From assembly GCA_018238155.1 (NCBI GenBank), contig JABCTZ010000018.1:1-64000 (forward strand): DNA of 64,000 bases, given 5' to 3'. This document shows positions 36,724 through 47,024 of the stretch, piece after piece (positions within the stretch are counted from its first letter, which is position 1; each line of letters starts with the position of its first letter). The notes beneath the pieces are model-generated. The model was not told the origin of the DNA. It worked only from the letters and a program-made list of their open reading frames with translations, and ran no database searches. The translations under genes were made by a program, and so were the position numbers. The DNA is from Candidatus Heimdallarchaeota archaeon (GTDB lineage Archaea; Asgardarchaeota; Heimdallarchaeia; JABLTI01).

Positions 36724-39585
36724 CTAAACTGTTGGCTGCAGTGACTCAGCTACTTTTTCTCCTTTTACTCGTAGTAAAGATGGTATTATTGAGAGGAGTG
36801 GTGCTCCAAGAATAAATACAATAATTGCTCCTAACCAAATAAAATTGACAGAATATCTGAGAGGTAATATTACTCTTTCTAGTAAGAAAGGTTTGGTTAA
36901 TAATAAACACAGTAGTGCCATTGGAAATGCAATGAGTGCACTTACAAATAGAGTTACAAAATTAATGACTAATAACTCAGAGGAAACCATCCAAGCAAGG
37001 TTTCTATGAGAGTTTCCTAATGCAGAGAGTATAGCATTATTTATTTTTCTTTGCGAAAGAATAAAGTCAATATTTGTCAATATTACAAGTAAACCAATGA
37101 TATTGACCAAAACGATTTGTGCAATGAAGAAAGTTTCTATGAATGGAACATATCGAAAAACATATCCTTCTCCAAAGCTAACATATTCTAATGGAGAATT
37201 CACTTCAATGATAGTAGAAAAAGAAGAAATTTCTGTTTCAACTTCTTCTAAATTAGCATCTTCTGTTATGCTAGCGAAAAACAAATCAGTTGCTGGTACG
37301 CCATAATCATTGAATATTTTCTCATCATGAACAATCAAATAATATGGATTTAACTGATCGAGGGCAAAATTTCCTTCAGAGGATAATCCTAATCCGGGAG
37401 CAGAATGAATAATTCCTACAACAGTTAAAACATCTGACTTAGCATAAGCTTCAAGTGGTAAATCACTAAGAATGACTGTATCCCAAACTTTCAGATTGAA
37501 TCGTCTTGCTAGAGAATCACTAATGAGAGTACCATTTGCAACCATTTCTAATCTATTTAACCAATCAATATGAGTGTAATCGCTGTAGTCTTCTGACATA
37601 ATATCATCACTATATATGAAACTAGTATCATCCCAGCGACCGATCTTGATGAACTGACTAACATTGATACCATAAATTGATACATAACCTTGTCTCAATT
37701 CAGGTGAAGCTAATTTTGCTGAAATTTTCATCAGCGGCATAACTTCATCTATACCATCTATATCACTTAGCGTTTTGGCAAAACTTCGATCAACATTGTG
37801 TGTACTTATTCGTAAATCTGCGCCTTGATTATAATAAGCTGTATCGATTTCATTTTGATTCAAAGAGCTTAAAACCGTCATTGAAAAGAATGTCGTACTT
37901 GTTACAATAAGTAAAATAAGCAATATTGGTGAAAATTTGAATCTAGAATTTCGAAGATTGCTCCGAACAAAGAAACCATTTTTTCCAAGAAAAGTGTTAT
38001 AAAACCATTTAGAACGTCCAAGTAGGCTTATTAGTCCAACTGAAGCGCAAATAGCAAGGAGAACTATTAAAGCTATTAGAATAATAAACAATATAGAGCC
38101 CTTCTGAGCAAGTTCAAGTGTAAAAGAATACTCATAATTGAAATCTTTTCCATAAATAATTCCAAAGACAACTAGTAATACAATTGTCGCTAAAGTGGTT
38201 GCTATCAGAAAAGCAAACAGAATCCATTTTTGAATTTTATTTCTAAATTTCTGTTCTCTTTCAGATACTTCACTAACAAGTATCCTATCTATTTTATAGA
38301 TAGCATAAATCATCGATATAATAATTATTGTTGATATTGAAAGTAATACAGGAATAATACTAATGCTGAGATTCTGTATATAGGTTGAGAACGTGAGCCA
38401 TGTCAATTGTTGGGTGCCAAAGGCAGGTATTATTGCAGCTATAAATAACGATGTTATTATTGAGCATGATAGTGCAATTAGGATAATTATTAAAAATTCA
38501 AGAATAAATATACCAATAATTTGTGATTTTTGTCCTCCAAATTGCTTCAATAATTGAATTTCATTTTCCTTTTTTTCCAAAACAATATTTGTTGAAAATA
38601 GTGTTTGTAATATGCCTAATATAATTACAGGTAATAAAATAAATACATAAACATTGGTTTTCTTGAACGCTTCCTCTAAATCGTTTAAAGGAGCGTTTAG
38701 AATTGCTGGCAGTGAGCTTGTTTGAGCAAGTATTAGTTGGTCAGTTAGCAATTCAATCTTTGGTATAATTTCATTTACTCCATCTTCAGTTAGTAATTTG
38801 GCATTTAATTTAACTACCAAGATAGGCGTTAATCCATTTTCGTCCATGCGATCGATATCGTCAATGTTAAGGTTTTTAGTTAAAAAGATAGCCGAATCTT
38901 CAATGAAATCTTGAGAGTAAGTTGATTGTAACATTGTTATTCCAGGAATAGCTTTGTAAATTCCTCGAATAGTTATATTGTAGAAGTGTTTTGGTTCATA
39001 TTGATACAATTTTATACCAAAATCAGTGCTCTTTTTACAAATAGACATATTTACTTTCATACCTGGTACAATAGTTTGATTATAAATTACTTCCAATTGT
39101 AAAGCAACACTCTCAGAGATTAGTGTATCATTTCCTGTAAGTTTGAATTCACCATTAACAGTAAATTGTTTTGAAATTCTGGTAATAGTATTGTTTGAAA
39201 CCAGTAATAAAGTAGATAATCCAATGGGATTAGACATATCATCTTGATTGTTCAATGGTAAGAAACGATAGTCTGGAACTTTATTTTCTGCATTAAAAAA
39301 GGCTATATTTGAACGAACTAAAGCTGTTGAATCTACTAAACTATCAGAGTCTAACCATTCTTTGATTTCGGGAATTCTATGTGGAAGATATGAATTCACT
39401 CTTAGTTCAAAGTCCAAATCAGACATGAAATCTGTTATCGCTAAATCCTCAGAGGTGCTAGACCAAACACTTAGAGAAATGATAGCTGTGATTGAAATGA
39501 AGAATCCCAGAAAATAAATTAGTGATTGTCTTTTCCCACTCCAAATATTCCTAAATGCACTTTTTAAATAGAAAGCAAATGCCAT
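36724..39585 (-). CDS. ABC-transporter permease, FtsX/MacB type
   Basis: This 953-aa protein has a first TM helix (about 20-42), a large extracellular part, three TM helices (about 310-430), further TM segments in the middle (about 450-540), a second extracellular domain (about 580-800), and three final TM helices (about 820-940). This is the double FtsX-domain layout of LolC/MacB-like permeases, which use ATP hydrolysis to do work on lipids, lipoproteins or peptides outside the membrane. No ABC ATPase gene lies next to it, so its ATPase must be encoded elsewhere. ATG 39585 is chosen; GTG 39594 is an alternative. Confidence 0.8.
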   Translation of the reverse strand: MAFAFYLKSAFRNIWSGKRQSLIYFLGFFISITAIISLSVWSSTSEDLAITDFMSDLDFELRVNSYLPHRIPEIKEWLDSDSLVDSTALVRSNIAFFNAENKVPDYRFLPLNNQDDMSNPIGLSTLLLVSNNTITRISKQFTVNGEFKLTGNDTLISESVALQLEVIYNQTIVPGMKVNMSICKKSTDFGIKLYQYEPKHFYNITIRGIYKAIPGITMLQSTYSQDFIEDSAIFLTKNLNIDDIDRMDENGLTPILVVKLNAKLLTEDGVNEIIPKIELLTDQLILAQTSSLPAILNAPLNDLEEAFKKTNVYVFILLPVIILGILQTLFSTNIVLEKKENEIQLLKQFGGQKSQIIGIFILEFLIIILIALSCSIITSLFIAAIIPAFGTQQLTWLTFSTYIQNLSISIIPVLLSISTIIIISMIYAIYKIDRILVSEVSEREQKFRNKIQKWILFAFLIATTLATIVLLVVFGIIYGKDFNYEYSFTLELAQKGSILFIILIALIVLLAICASVGLISLLGRSKWFYNTFLGKNGFFVRSNLRNSRFKFSPILLILLIVTSTTFFSMTVLSSLNQNEIDTAYYNQGADLRISTHNVDRSFAKTLSDIDGIDEVMPLMKISAKLASPELRQGYVSIYGINVSQFIKIGRWDDTSFIYSDDIMSEDYSDYTHIDWLNRLEMVANGTLISDSLARRFNLKVWDTVILSDLPLEAYAKSDVLTVVGIIHSAPGLGLSSEGNFALDQLNPYYLIVHDEKIFNDYGVPATDLFFASITEDANLEEVETEISSFSTIIEVNSPLEYVSFGEGYVFRYVPFIETFFIAQIVLVNIIGLLVILTNIDFILSQRKINNAILSALGNSHRNLAWMVSSELLVINFVTLFVSALIAFPMALLCLLLTKPFLLERVILPLRYSVNFIWLGAIIVFILGAPLLSIIPSLLRVKGEKVAESLQPTV

Positions 39586-39829
39586 CTCAATCACTTAACC
39601 TACTTTTATTTGCTTATTGTTTCTTATTATAAATCTTTATTGACTGATTGAATAGAATGAATTCTCAAAATCATAAGAAATAAAACTACTATACCTATAA
39701 AATTAGTGGTCTTTTGAATATTAGCTGTTACTTTTGAAGATTCTATTCCGTTCTATTAACAAAAATGAGTCAATATCCTCTTCAAGTAAACAAAATATTT
39801 AATTGTATTTGAATGTTTAAAATGTACTT

Positions 39830-41656
39830 ATGACAAATTACAAGCCTGATCCGTTACCTTTTGACGAATTGTTAGGATTACCATCTTATTCGATGCCAAC
39901 ATTGACTAAGAATAAGGATAAACTAGCTTTTTTTTGGGATAAAACAGGTCAAATAGAATTGTATGTGCTTGATATGGAAACCAAAGAAATTGAACAGATT
40001 TCTCATGGAGAATTACCAAAATCACCAAGAACAGGTTTCACTTGGGATAAAGAAGGGAAGAAAATTTTCTTTGGAAAAGATAGTGGTGGAAATGAGCAAA
40101 GCGATATTTGGGTTATAGATATTCTAACAAAAAAAGCAAAACCTTTGACTGAAACACCCAAGGCTCAAGAGCATGTAGGAAAAATTAGCAATGATAATCA
40201 ATGGTTAACTTTTATGAGCACACGAGAGGGACAAATGAATGTTTTCAAAATGAAATTAGATGGTTCTGAAGTGACTCAACTTTCTGCATCGGATATTCCT
40301 GTGAATGGTGGTATTTGGAGTCCAGATGACAAATTTATCGCTATGGGCACTAATGAGATGAAAACGAATCTAGAGAATGATGACATTTATCTTTACAACA
40401 TTGAAACAGGTGAAATGGAAAGAGTGATAAGAATTACTGAAGAAGGTTCTCACGATAGATTTGGTGATTGGTCTCCAGATGGAAAAAGCTTCTCATTAAT
40501 GTCAGATGCATCTGGTTTGAATCAAGTAGGAATCTACACCATTGATTCTAAAGAAATCAATTGGTTGAGTGATGGTTCAGTAGATGAAAATGGAGGCAAG
40601 TTCAGTGAATCTGGAAAATATCTCGTAGTATTGCGAAATCATGAATCAACACTAAAACCAATTGTTTATGATTTAAAAACAGGTGATAAAAAGGAGTTAG
40701 ATATACCTGAAGGATTAGCCTTTTTCTATGATTTCATTAGCGATGATAAACTTCTTTTCTTATTCACTAATCCACAAATTAAAGGAGATATTTGGATATA
40801 CGATATAGCTACTGATAAATATCAAGTACTTCTTGCTTCAGAATATGGTTCAATTGACAAATCAAAATTATTGGAACCGGAATATATAAAGTACAAATCT
40901 TTTGATGGATTAGAAATACCGGCAATTGTTTACAAGCCCAAAAATATTCCCAAAGGAGTAAAGTTACCAGCAATTATCAACGTTCATGGTGGTCCAACAG
41001 GACAATTTTTCAGAACATTCGATGTCATGGATTCATATACAGCTTCAGAAGGTTTTGTTGTTATTTTGCCAAATATTCGAGGAAGCACTGGATATGGTGT
41101 TGAATTTAGAGATGCTTGTATAAAGGACTGGGGTGGAAAAGATTTACAAGATGTAGTTTATGCTGCAAAATATTTGAAATCCCTTCCATATGTTGATCCC
41201 GATAGAATTGGCGTTGGTGGTGGATCATATGGTGGCTTCATGACATTCATTGCGGTAACTAAAGAACCGGAACATTGGAAAGCAGGATTTGCTTGGATTG
41301 GTATCTCCGACTTCTTTACTATGTATGAGGAATCAATGCCACATTTCAAGTATTTCCTCGCAAGGCAAATGGGCGATCCGATAACTGACAAAGACCTATG
41401 GTATGACAGGAGTGCAGTAAACTTTGCTGAAAAGATGACTGCTAAATTGCTTATTTTCCATGGAATAAATGATCCCCGTTGTCCAATCAGTCAAGCAAGA
41501 ATATTCAGAGATAAATTGAATGATCTTGGCAAAAAAGAAGGAGAGGATTATGAATATATGGAATTAGACTCTGTTGGTCATGGTGGGTTTGGTGATATTG
41601 CTACTAGAAAGCTTACTGTAAAAACCATGGTTGATTTCTTCAAAAGAGCATTATGA
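39830..41656 (+). CDS. S9-family serine peptidase (acylaminoacyl-peptidase-like)
   Basis: This 608-aa cytoplasmic protein has an N-terminal beta-propeller (about 30-340; repeated FTWDKEG, GIWSPDD and FGDWSPDGK blades) and a C-terminal alpha/beta-hydrolase domain. The catalytic triad is visible: Ser about 466 in GGGSYGGF, Asp about 548 in INDPRC and His about 584 in VGHGG. The oxyanion region reads NVHGGPTGQ. It fits prolyl-oligopeptidase-family acylaminoacyl or dipeptidyl peptidases that degrade short peptides. There is no signal peptide. Peptide use agrees with an amino-acid-fermenting lifestyle. Confidence 0.92.
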   Translation: MTNYKPDPLPFDELLGLPSYSMPTLTKNKDKLAFFWDKTGQIELYVLDMETKEIEQISHGELPKSPRTGFTWDKEGKKIFFGKDSGGNEQSDIWVIDILTKKAKPLTETPKAQEHVGKISNDNQWLTFMSTREGQMNVFKMKLDGSEVTQLSASDIPVNGGIWSPDDKFIAMGTNEMKTNLENDDIYLYNIETGEMERVIRITEEGSHDRFGDWSPDGKSFSLMSDASGLNQVGIYTIDSKEINWLSDGSVDENGGKFSESGKYLVVLRNHESTLKPIVYDLKTGDKKELDIPEGLAFFYDFISDDKLLFLFTNPQIKGDIWIYDIATDKYQVLLASEYGSIDKSKLLEPEYIKYKSFDGLEIPAIVYKPKNIPKGVKLPAIINVHGGPTGQFFRTFDVMDSYTASEGFVVILPNIRGSTGYGVEFRDACIKDWGGKDLQDVVYAAKYLKSLPYVDPDRIGVGGGSYGGFMTFIAVTKEPEHWKAGFAWIGISDFFTMYEESMPHFKYFLARQMGDPITDKDLWYDRSAVNFAEKMTAKLLIFHGINDPRCPISQARIFRDKLNDLGKKEGEDYEYMELDSVGHGGFGDIATRKLTVKTMVDFFKRAL

Positions 41657-41817
41657 ATTCATTTTTAGCTCTTTTTTTCCTTCTTTTTACCATTTTTTCG
41701 TTTATTTCCTCTCTTTTTTTTACCTCAAAAAGAAAAGATATAATTAAGATACGTTTATTTTACTTTAAAAGAAAGTAATACTTGTTAAAAACAACACAAC
41801 GTGGCGAGAATCTACTA

Positions 41818-43998
41818 ATGACATACTCTAAACCAGAAGAGATTGCTCAAGTTGAAATACTTGTAACAGAAGGGAAATATTCCTTAGCATTAAATGAATT
41901 AGATATTATAGATACTACATGTAAATTGGATTCTTCAGCGAGTATTCTTTGTAAAATCATTAAAGGAAATATACTCCTAAAACTGGGTGAGTTTGAGGAA
42001 GCTTTAATAAAAGCTGATGAGATTTTAGAAAATTATCAATATTTAGGGGATTCCTTATTTGTTTTTGATGCGCATATAATTAAGATTTATGCTCTCGCAA
42101 ATTTCAACAGATTACCAGAAGCATTTGAAATTTTAGAAAAAAGTATTGAGATTCTCAAATCTCTTTTGAATGAGAGTATTTCAGAATTGAATCAAAGAAG
42201 AGCTGTCGTTCATCTACTTCGAGGAATTCTCTACGAAAAAAAAGCAGAATTAAAACGCGCGTTAAACAATTTTTTACAAAGTCTCTCTTTCTTTCGAGAA
42301 TTAGATAATAAACCATTTATTGCTGAAACATTAAATGCTAATGCAAGGATTTATTTCAAAACTGGGGATGTTATTCGAGCTCAACTAATTTACAAGCAAA
42401 GTCTAGAGATTTACAAGGAACTTGGTAATGAACTAGATGCAGCTTATGTATTGAATGATCTTGGTAAAATTTACGCTTGGAAAGGTGATTATGGATTAGC
42501 ACTAGAGCACAGTCTCCAAAGTTTAAGTATAAGTGAAGAATTAGATAACGAATATGCAAAAGTAATTTTTCTTCAAAATATTAGCAAAGTATTTTTCAAA
42601 CTAGGAGAATTAAATCGCTCTCTTGAATATCTTGAAAAATGCTTATCCATCTATGAAGGTCGAGATAATAAATCAGGAATAGCTTCTATTCTAAATTCCT
42701 TAAGTAGGATATTCTTTAGAAAAGGTGAAATTGATAAATCCTTAGACTACGCAAAGCAAAGTAAAAAAATCTATAATCAATTAGAGGAAAAACTCGGTCT
42801 CGCATCTGTAAATGAAACTCTTGGTAAACTGGAACTTAGTTTAGGGAATGTTGGAAAAGCTTATTCACTTTTAATAGAAAGTCTGGATTTACAAAATGAG
42901 CAAACAAATCGCATGGAAACTACTAGTACCTTATTTTGGTTAATTGTTACTAGTATCGAAAGTAATTCGCTCAATCAAGTACATACTTTTCTCCACAGAA
43001 TTCAAAAGATAATCGAGAAACAGAAAAATGAAGTGAGTGAATTAAGATATCGTTTAGCTTCTGCATTAATACTAAAAACTAGTTCAAAACATGATATTCT
43101 TCAAAAAGCAAAAAAAATGCTTCGTGACATAGAAGCAGGTGTTCTTCTTGACCATGAATTAATTTCTCTTGCTCAATATCATTTATGCGAATTACTAGTA
43201 AAAGAAATTGAATTATTCCATGAAAAGGATGAAATTCAAAATCTTGCAACAACCATTAACAAATACTATGCAACAGCAAAAAATATTGAATCGCATACAA
43301 TGTATGCAGAAAGCTTCTGGTTAAAAGTACAATTATCAATGATCAGACATAATTATCAAAAAGCAAGAATTTATCTTGAGCAAGCGCAACAAATAACTGA
43401 AGATAAAGGCTTTAGGAAATTAGCCATGGAAATTCCTCGAATGAGAACAATGTTGGAAGCCTATTTTGATTTAAATATAGAACCAACGATTGACACTCGC
43501 GTTAATTTTACAAATGATTTAAATGAACCCCTAAATGAAGATATAATCCGATTGGTCAACAAAAGGACAGTTGAGATACCTCAATTTGAGGAAGAAGAAC
43601 CAGTACTCCTTATTATTGTCTATGAAGGAGGAGTAACAATCTATTCGAAGAAATTCTCACAAAAGGAAATGATAGATGAAATGTTTGTTGGCGGATTTCT
43701 TACTGCTATTGATTCGTTTATGCATCAAACATTTGCTACAGGTGGATCAATTGAACGAATCAAACATCAGGAATATACTTTGTTATTAAAAGTTGAAAAT
43801 CCACTGCTTTTTTGTTATGTTTACAAAGGACAGTCATTTTCTGCAATTCAAAAATTAGATAAAATTATTAGCGAACTGAAAAAATCAATTACTATTTGGC
43901 ATGCACTTATCAATAATTTAGGTGAACAACTCTCAGATAGAGAAAAAGAGCAAATTGAAGGATTGGCTGATAAAACCTTCCTTGAAGAAACTAAGTAA
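41818..43998 (+). CDS. TPR protein with C-terminal roadblock/longin-like domain
   Basis: This 726-aa soluble protein has about ten TPR-type helical repeats (about 10-580; for example YVLNDLGKIYAWKGDYGLAL). They are followed by a C-terminal domain of about 120 residues (590-710) beginning EEPVLLIIVYEGGVTIYSKK and containing IDEMFVGGFLTAIDSF. That domain has the same strand-turn-strand and 'DEM..GG..T.I' helix as the intracellular part of the 1875-aa surface protein (DEMLFGGAMTGI). The fold looks like a roadblock/longin platform, used in eukaryotes and Asgard archaea to bind small GTPases. ATG 41818 is chosen over an earlier TTG at 41782. A scaffold or signalling adaptor role is inferred. Confidence 0.75.
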   Translation: MTYSKPEEIAQVEILVTEGKYSLALNELDIIDTTCKLDSSASILCKIIKGNILLKLGEFEEALIKADEILENYQYLGDSLFVFDAHIIKIYALANFNRLPEAFEILEKSIEILKSLLNESISELNQRRAVVHLLRGILYEKKAELKRALNNFLQSLSFFRELDNKPFIAETLNANARIYFKTGDVIRAQLIYKQSLEIYKELGNELDAAYVLNDLGKIYAWKGDYGLALEHSLQSLSISEELDNEYAKVIFLQNISKVFFKLGELNRSLEYLEKCLSIYEGRDNKSGIASILNSLSRIFFRKGEIDKSLDYAKQSKKIYNQLEEKLGLASVNETLGKLELSLGNVGKAYSLLIESLDLQNEQTNRMETTSTLFWLIVTSIESNSLNQVHTFLHRIQKIIEKQKNEVSELRYRLASALILKTSSKHDILQKAKKMLRDIEAGVLLDHELISLAQYHLCELLVKEIELFHEKDEIQNLATTINKYYATAKNIESHTMYAESFWLKVQLSMIRHNYQKARIYLEQAQQITEDKGFRKLAMEIPRMRTMLEAYFDLNIEPTIDTRVNFTNDLNEPLNEDIIRLVNKRTVEIPQFEEEEPVLLIIVYEGGVTIYSKKFSQKEMIDEMFVGGFLTAIDSFMHQTFATGGSIERIKHQEYTLLLKVENPLLFCYVYKGQSFSAIQKLDKIISELKKSITIWHALINNLGEQLSDREKEQIEGLADKTFLEETK

Positions 43999-44185
43999 GA
44001 ATAACTTTTTTCCAATTAAAGACCAATCAATAAAATTATGATATTCATTTTCAATTATTTGATTACTTCATACTCGTGAGAATATCTCAAAACATCATAG
44101 TCAGAAGATTTGAAAGGTTGACCTTATGTTTCTTCAATGGAAGGTGATATGATAAGGGATTTTGATACTTAAATCAACAATCCAT

Positions 44186-44515
44186 TTATTTTTTAAGTAT
44201 ATTCAATGTTATTAACATCAATTCTTGAGAACCAGTATTTCTATAACCATGCCTTTTTCCTGCAGGAACTTCCACAACTAAACCAGGTTTTATTTCATAT
44301 TCTTCGTCGTCTATCCAACCAATTCCTGATCCTTCGAGATAATAAAACACGTGATGATAATCATCTATATGTGTTGAAAATTCTCCTTGAGTTTCAACTT
44401 TTGTTAAAACCATTTTTACATCAGACCATTCTTGTGGTATCAGTGATTTTCCAAAAACATTAATTGTGTCTTTAGGTCTTGTTTCTTTCCATTCTTTATC
44501 TGTAATGTAGTACAT
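44186..44515 (-). CDS. Small single-domain cupin
   Basis: This 109-aa protein is one cupin barrel. The two metal-binding motifs are degenerate but visible: THIDDYHHVFYYLEGSG in motif 1, and PGLVVEVPAGKRHGYRN in motif 2. Such proteins bind a metal and act as isomerases, dioxygenases or small-molecule sensors; the substrate cannot be told. A TATA-like element (agctatttaaac) lies between it and the divergent gene at 44662. Confidence 0.8.
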   Translation of the reverse strand: MYYITDKEWKETRPKDTINVFGKSLIPQEWSDVKMVLTKVETQGEFSTHIDDYHHVFYYLEGSGIGWIDDEEYEIKPGLVVEVPAGKRHGYRNTGSQELMLITLNILKK

Positions 44516-44661
44516 CGTTCCAACTTTCCATGGTTTTTCTTTCTAATACTATCCTTAGCAAATAAAAAATCTTGTTAATAAAATTACAGAAGCTATTTAA
44601 ACTAAATTTTAACATCTATAATTATGAAATTGAATTGGGGTAGAAAAAAAATCATTTCGTT

Positions 44662-45105
44662 ATGTTAACTATTCTAGGGATAGTATTAGGAAGTTGTGGA
44701 TTTTTTACCTTAAAAAATAATTTTACCGTAGTTTTCATTATAATGGTTGCAAGTGGGGGAATAATTTTTATGATAGGTTTTGGCAATTTTATCCTTGGAA
44801 CATCTAATGATAGCAAAGATGAATGTTCTGATAGAGCAAATAATATGTCCATTCAAAAAATAAAAGAAATAATTAGAAGTGACGTTAAAACCAAAGTATT
44901 GTTTGAATATATTTACTTAGAAACAACTCCTCCTGAAAAAACCATTTGTATGATAACAAAGATTCCCTTAGACAATCAAAAGGATATTTTACTATGCCCT
45001 CATTGTGAATCCTATTTTCTTGGCACATATCTTAGTGAATAGGTAGAAGAAAAAACTATATATCCTGTTTGTAAAAGCAATCTAAAAATAACTATTAAGA
45101 AATAG
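44662..45105 (+). pseudogene. Membrane protein with a broken RING-like zinc domain
   Basis: The first 126 codons encode two TM helices (about 2-16 and 23-47) and a cytoplasmic zinc-binding part: CMITKIPLDN..., then LLCPHCESYFLGTYLSE. A TAG stop follows at 45040. The frame stays open for 20 more codons, VEEKTIYPVCKSNLKIT, before a second TAG at 45103. Joined through the stop (where a Trp TGG would be expected), it reads like a RING-type finger: C..C, C..C, ...L.EW......CP.C. The second Cys (CMIT) and the Cys before PVC (now Tyr) are also lost. It is therefore most likely a decaying RING-like gene. The truncated 126-aa product could still be made. Confidence 0.6.
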
Positions 45106-45135
45106 AAAGAAAAAAAGATTGATTCGAATCAATCT
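45105..45135 (-). terminator. Terminator of the first degV gene
   Basis: A 20-base perfect palindrome (agattgattcgaatcaatct) overlaps the stop codon at 45129. On the minus strand it is followed by ttttttctttct. Confidence 0.7.
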
Positions 45136-46016
45136 TTATCAGTAAACCAATTTTCTGTCCAATTTCCTATCCAAGAGATTGCTAACGCTCCAGTACCGAT
45201 GTGTGCACCAATCGTTGGTCCAATTGCCACAAGAGCAATATCTTTTGGTAAATTTGCTAAATCTTTGATTGATTCGTAGTATCTCTCTGCAAGAGTTTTA
45301 TCATTGGTATAGCCTATCCAGAGTATATCATAATCTAAATTTGAGATGATTTTTGGTGCGATTCTTACCATTCCATTGTAAGCTTCTTCAGAGCCGGTAA
45401 CAGAAAGAAAACTTTCAACTAAACCATCCCTGACTTGCATTATTGGTTTCTTGTTCAATAATTTACCAAAAATTTTCTTTGCTCGTCCAATCCTTCCACC
45501 ACGATGAAGATACTCAAGTGTATCTAAAGTACAAACAATTCTTGACTTTGGAATGAGATTATTTTTTAGAGTGGCTAAAATTTCTTCCTTCTTTTTACCT
45601 TCTTTATTTAACTTTCCAGCAATTAGAACTATCAATCCTAAAGGAAGCGTTGTAGTGTTTCCATCTATAGCAATAATGTCTTTTCCTTTCAATTGATTTA
45701 TTGCCAATTGTACTGAATTCATTGTTCCAGACATATTTGGTGTTATATGAATTGAGATAATTGTTTCGTAACCTTGGTCGAAAATTTTTGTGTATACTTC
45801 CATGAATTCCTTTGCAGAAGGTTGAGAAGTTTTAGGCCATTCATAAATACCACTTTCAACCATTCCGTAGAACTCACCAGGTGATATTGTAACTTTATCT
45901 TTGTATCGATCTTCACCAAAGAAAACATTTAGAGGAATAATTTCGATATCGTATTTATCTGCTAAATCTTTAGGCAGATCACTAGTAGAATCTGTAACTA
46001 TCTTAATTTTTGACAA
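45129..46016 (-). CDS. DegV-family fatty-acid-binding protein, copy 1
   Basis: This 295-aa DegV-domain protein opens KIKIVTDSTSDLPKDLADKY and has the TSQPSAKEF, ISIHITPNMSGT and YLHRGGRIGRAKK family motifs. DegV proteins hold a fatty acid in a deep pocket; in bacteria the FakB members deliver it to a fatty-acid kinase. No FakA-type kinase gene is seen here. The start is set at TTG 46016, preceded by GGAGA at eight bases; this is the same leader as in the paralogue at 47956 and gives equal lengths. An upstream ATG would add eight residues. Confidence 0.85.
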   Translation of the reverse strand: MSKIKIVTDSTSDLPKDLADKYDIEIIPLNVFFGEDRYKDKVTISPGEFYGMVESGIYEWPKTSQPSAKEFMEVYTKIFDQGYETIISIHITPNMSGTMNSVQLAINQLKGKDIIAIDGNTTTLPLGLIVLIAGKLNKEGKKKEEILATLKNNLIPKSRIVCTLDTLEYLHRGGRIGRAKKIFGKLLNKKPIMQVRDGLVESFLSVTGSEEAYNGMVRIAPKIISNLDYDILWIGYTNDKTLAERYYESIKDLANLPKDIALVAIGPTIGAHIGTGALAISWIGNWTENWFTDKD

Positions 46017-46176
46017 AATACTATCTCCAGTTATATACAAACTAGTCGAAAATTCTAACTAGTAATTTAAAAAACTTGTTAAATATAAAAAGAAGCAAAA
46101 AATTTCTTCAAAAAGTAATTTGGAATGCAAAATAAACGAATTTTTTTATTTATACTTTATTTGAAGGGTACAACAG

Positions 46177-46881
46177 TTATTCATCTACAACCTTTTTCAA
46201 TTTCCGTGCATTAGCAATATTATACTCGAGATCTTTTGGATTAGGTACAATTCCATCCCAATCGGATTCTTCTACAAATTTAATAAAAAATTCATGTAAT
46301 TCTTCTGGTTCGAATTTTGCTACTTTCAGTGGTGAATCTAATCCTGCATCATTGTATAATCGTGATAGTTTAGTTCTAACGTACCCCATTCTTGTGATGT
46401 CTGAAAGCTTTACTAATTCTAAAACAACCTTTTCTGATATGTTTAATTGTTTAGCAATTTGTTCTCTTTGAATTTTTGTTTTTCCAGCTTCAAGCATTTG
46501 TTCAACATCTTTTATTCCTATTATAGCGAGTTTTTTCACTTGTTCTTGATCGATATTTTGAAATTCTTTAATCGGAAATATTCTTCTTGACTTTTTAGTT
46601 CTCTCCTCTCTTAGAGTTCTTGCACAATCAAGCATCTCACCTTTTTCAATGAAGCTAAAATAATTCATAAGAACATAAAGAAATCCTTTGGCAGATCCCT
46701 TTGCCAATTCAATTATATCTACATACGATTCAATGTCATCTGATTTGACATCGACAATCTTCTTATTTCTTTTAATATCAAGAAACTCAGTGAATTTTTT
46801 CATTGTCAGAACATTTCTATCAACAACATTTTGCTTCTTGCCTTTTCTTCTTAGATTTTTTCGAAATGCTTCTTCATCCAT
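46177..46881 (-). CDS. DUF4332-like helix-hairpin-helix protein with integrase-like N-terminal helices
   Basis: This 234-aa soluble protein has an N-terminal helical part (about 15-85; NVLTMKKFTEFLDI, IESYVDIIE) resembling the SAM-like core-binding domain of tyrosine recombinases, but without the catalytic domain. Its C-terminal half (about 115-225) reads VKKLAIIGIKDVEQMLEAGK, then LNISEKVVLELVKLSDI, then LYNDAGLDSPLKVAKFEPEEL. This is the double helix-hairpin-helix pattern of DUF4332-like proteins, which are thought to bind nucleic acid or proteins. It lies between two degV genes on the same strand but with its own gaps of about 150-190 bases. The function is unknown. Confidence 0.65.
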   Translation of the reverse strand: MDEEAFRKNLRRKGKKQNVVDRNVLTMKKFTEFLDIKRNKKIVDVKSDDIESYVDIIELAKGSAKGFLYVLMNYFSFIEKGEMLDCARTLREERTKKSRRIFPIKEFQNIDQEQVKKLAIIGIKDVEQMLEAGKTKIQREQIAKQLNISEKVVLELVKLSDITRMGYVRTKLSRLYNDAGLDSPLKVAKFEPEELHEFFIKFVEESDWDGIVPNPKDLEYNIANARKLKKVVDE

Positions 46882-47024
46882 TTATTTCATATCCGTAATT
46901 ACTCTTTTGGTAATAAATCATCTTCAAGTAGATTGCAAAAATAGCATACATCATCTTTCTTTGATGATTTAATAATATCAAACTTTATATAATAATATAG
47001 AGGAAATATTATCTCTTCACCTGT

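Noticed and set aside
45040..45042. In-frame TAG as a possible pyrrolysine or readthrough codon.
   Set aside because: TAG ends intact genes in this window (for example at 2500 and 19085), the position fits a Trp TGG to TAG mutation, and two further zinc ligands are also lost, so decay is the simpler reading.
46885..46990. Short minus-strand frame just before the DUF4332-like gene containing CYFC and ending ..LLPKE.
   Set aside because: Only about 30 codons with no start codon or Shine-Dalgarno; too little to call a gene, though it could be a remnant of a zinc protein.
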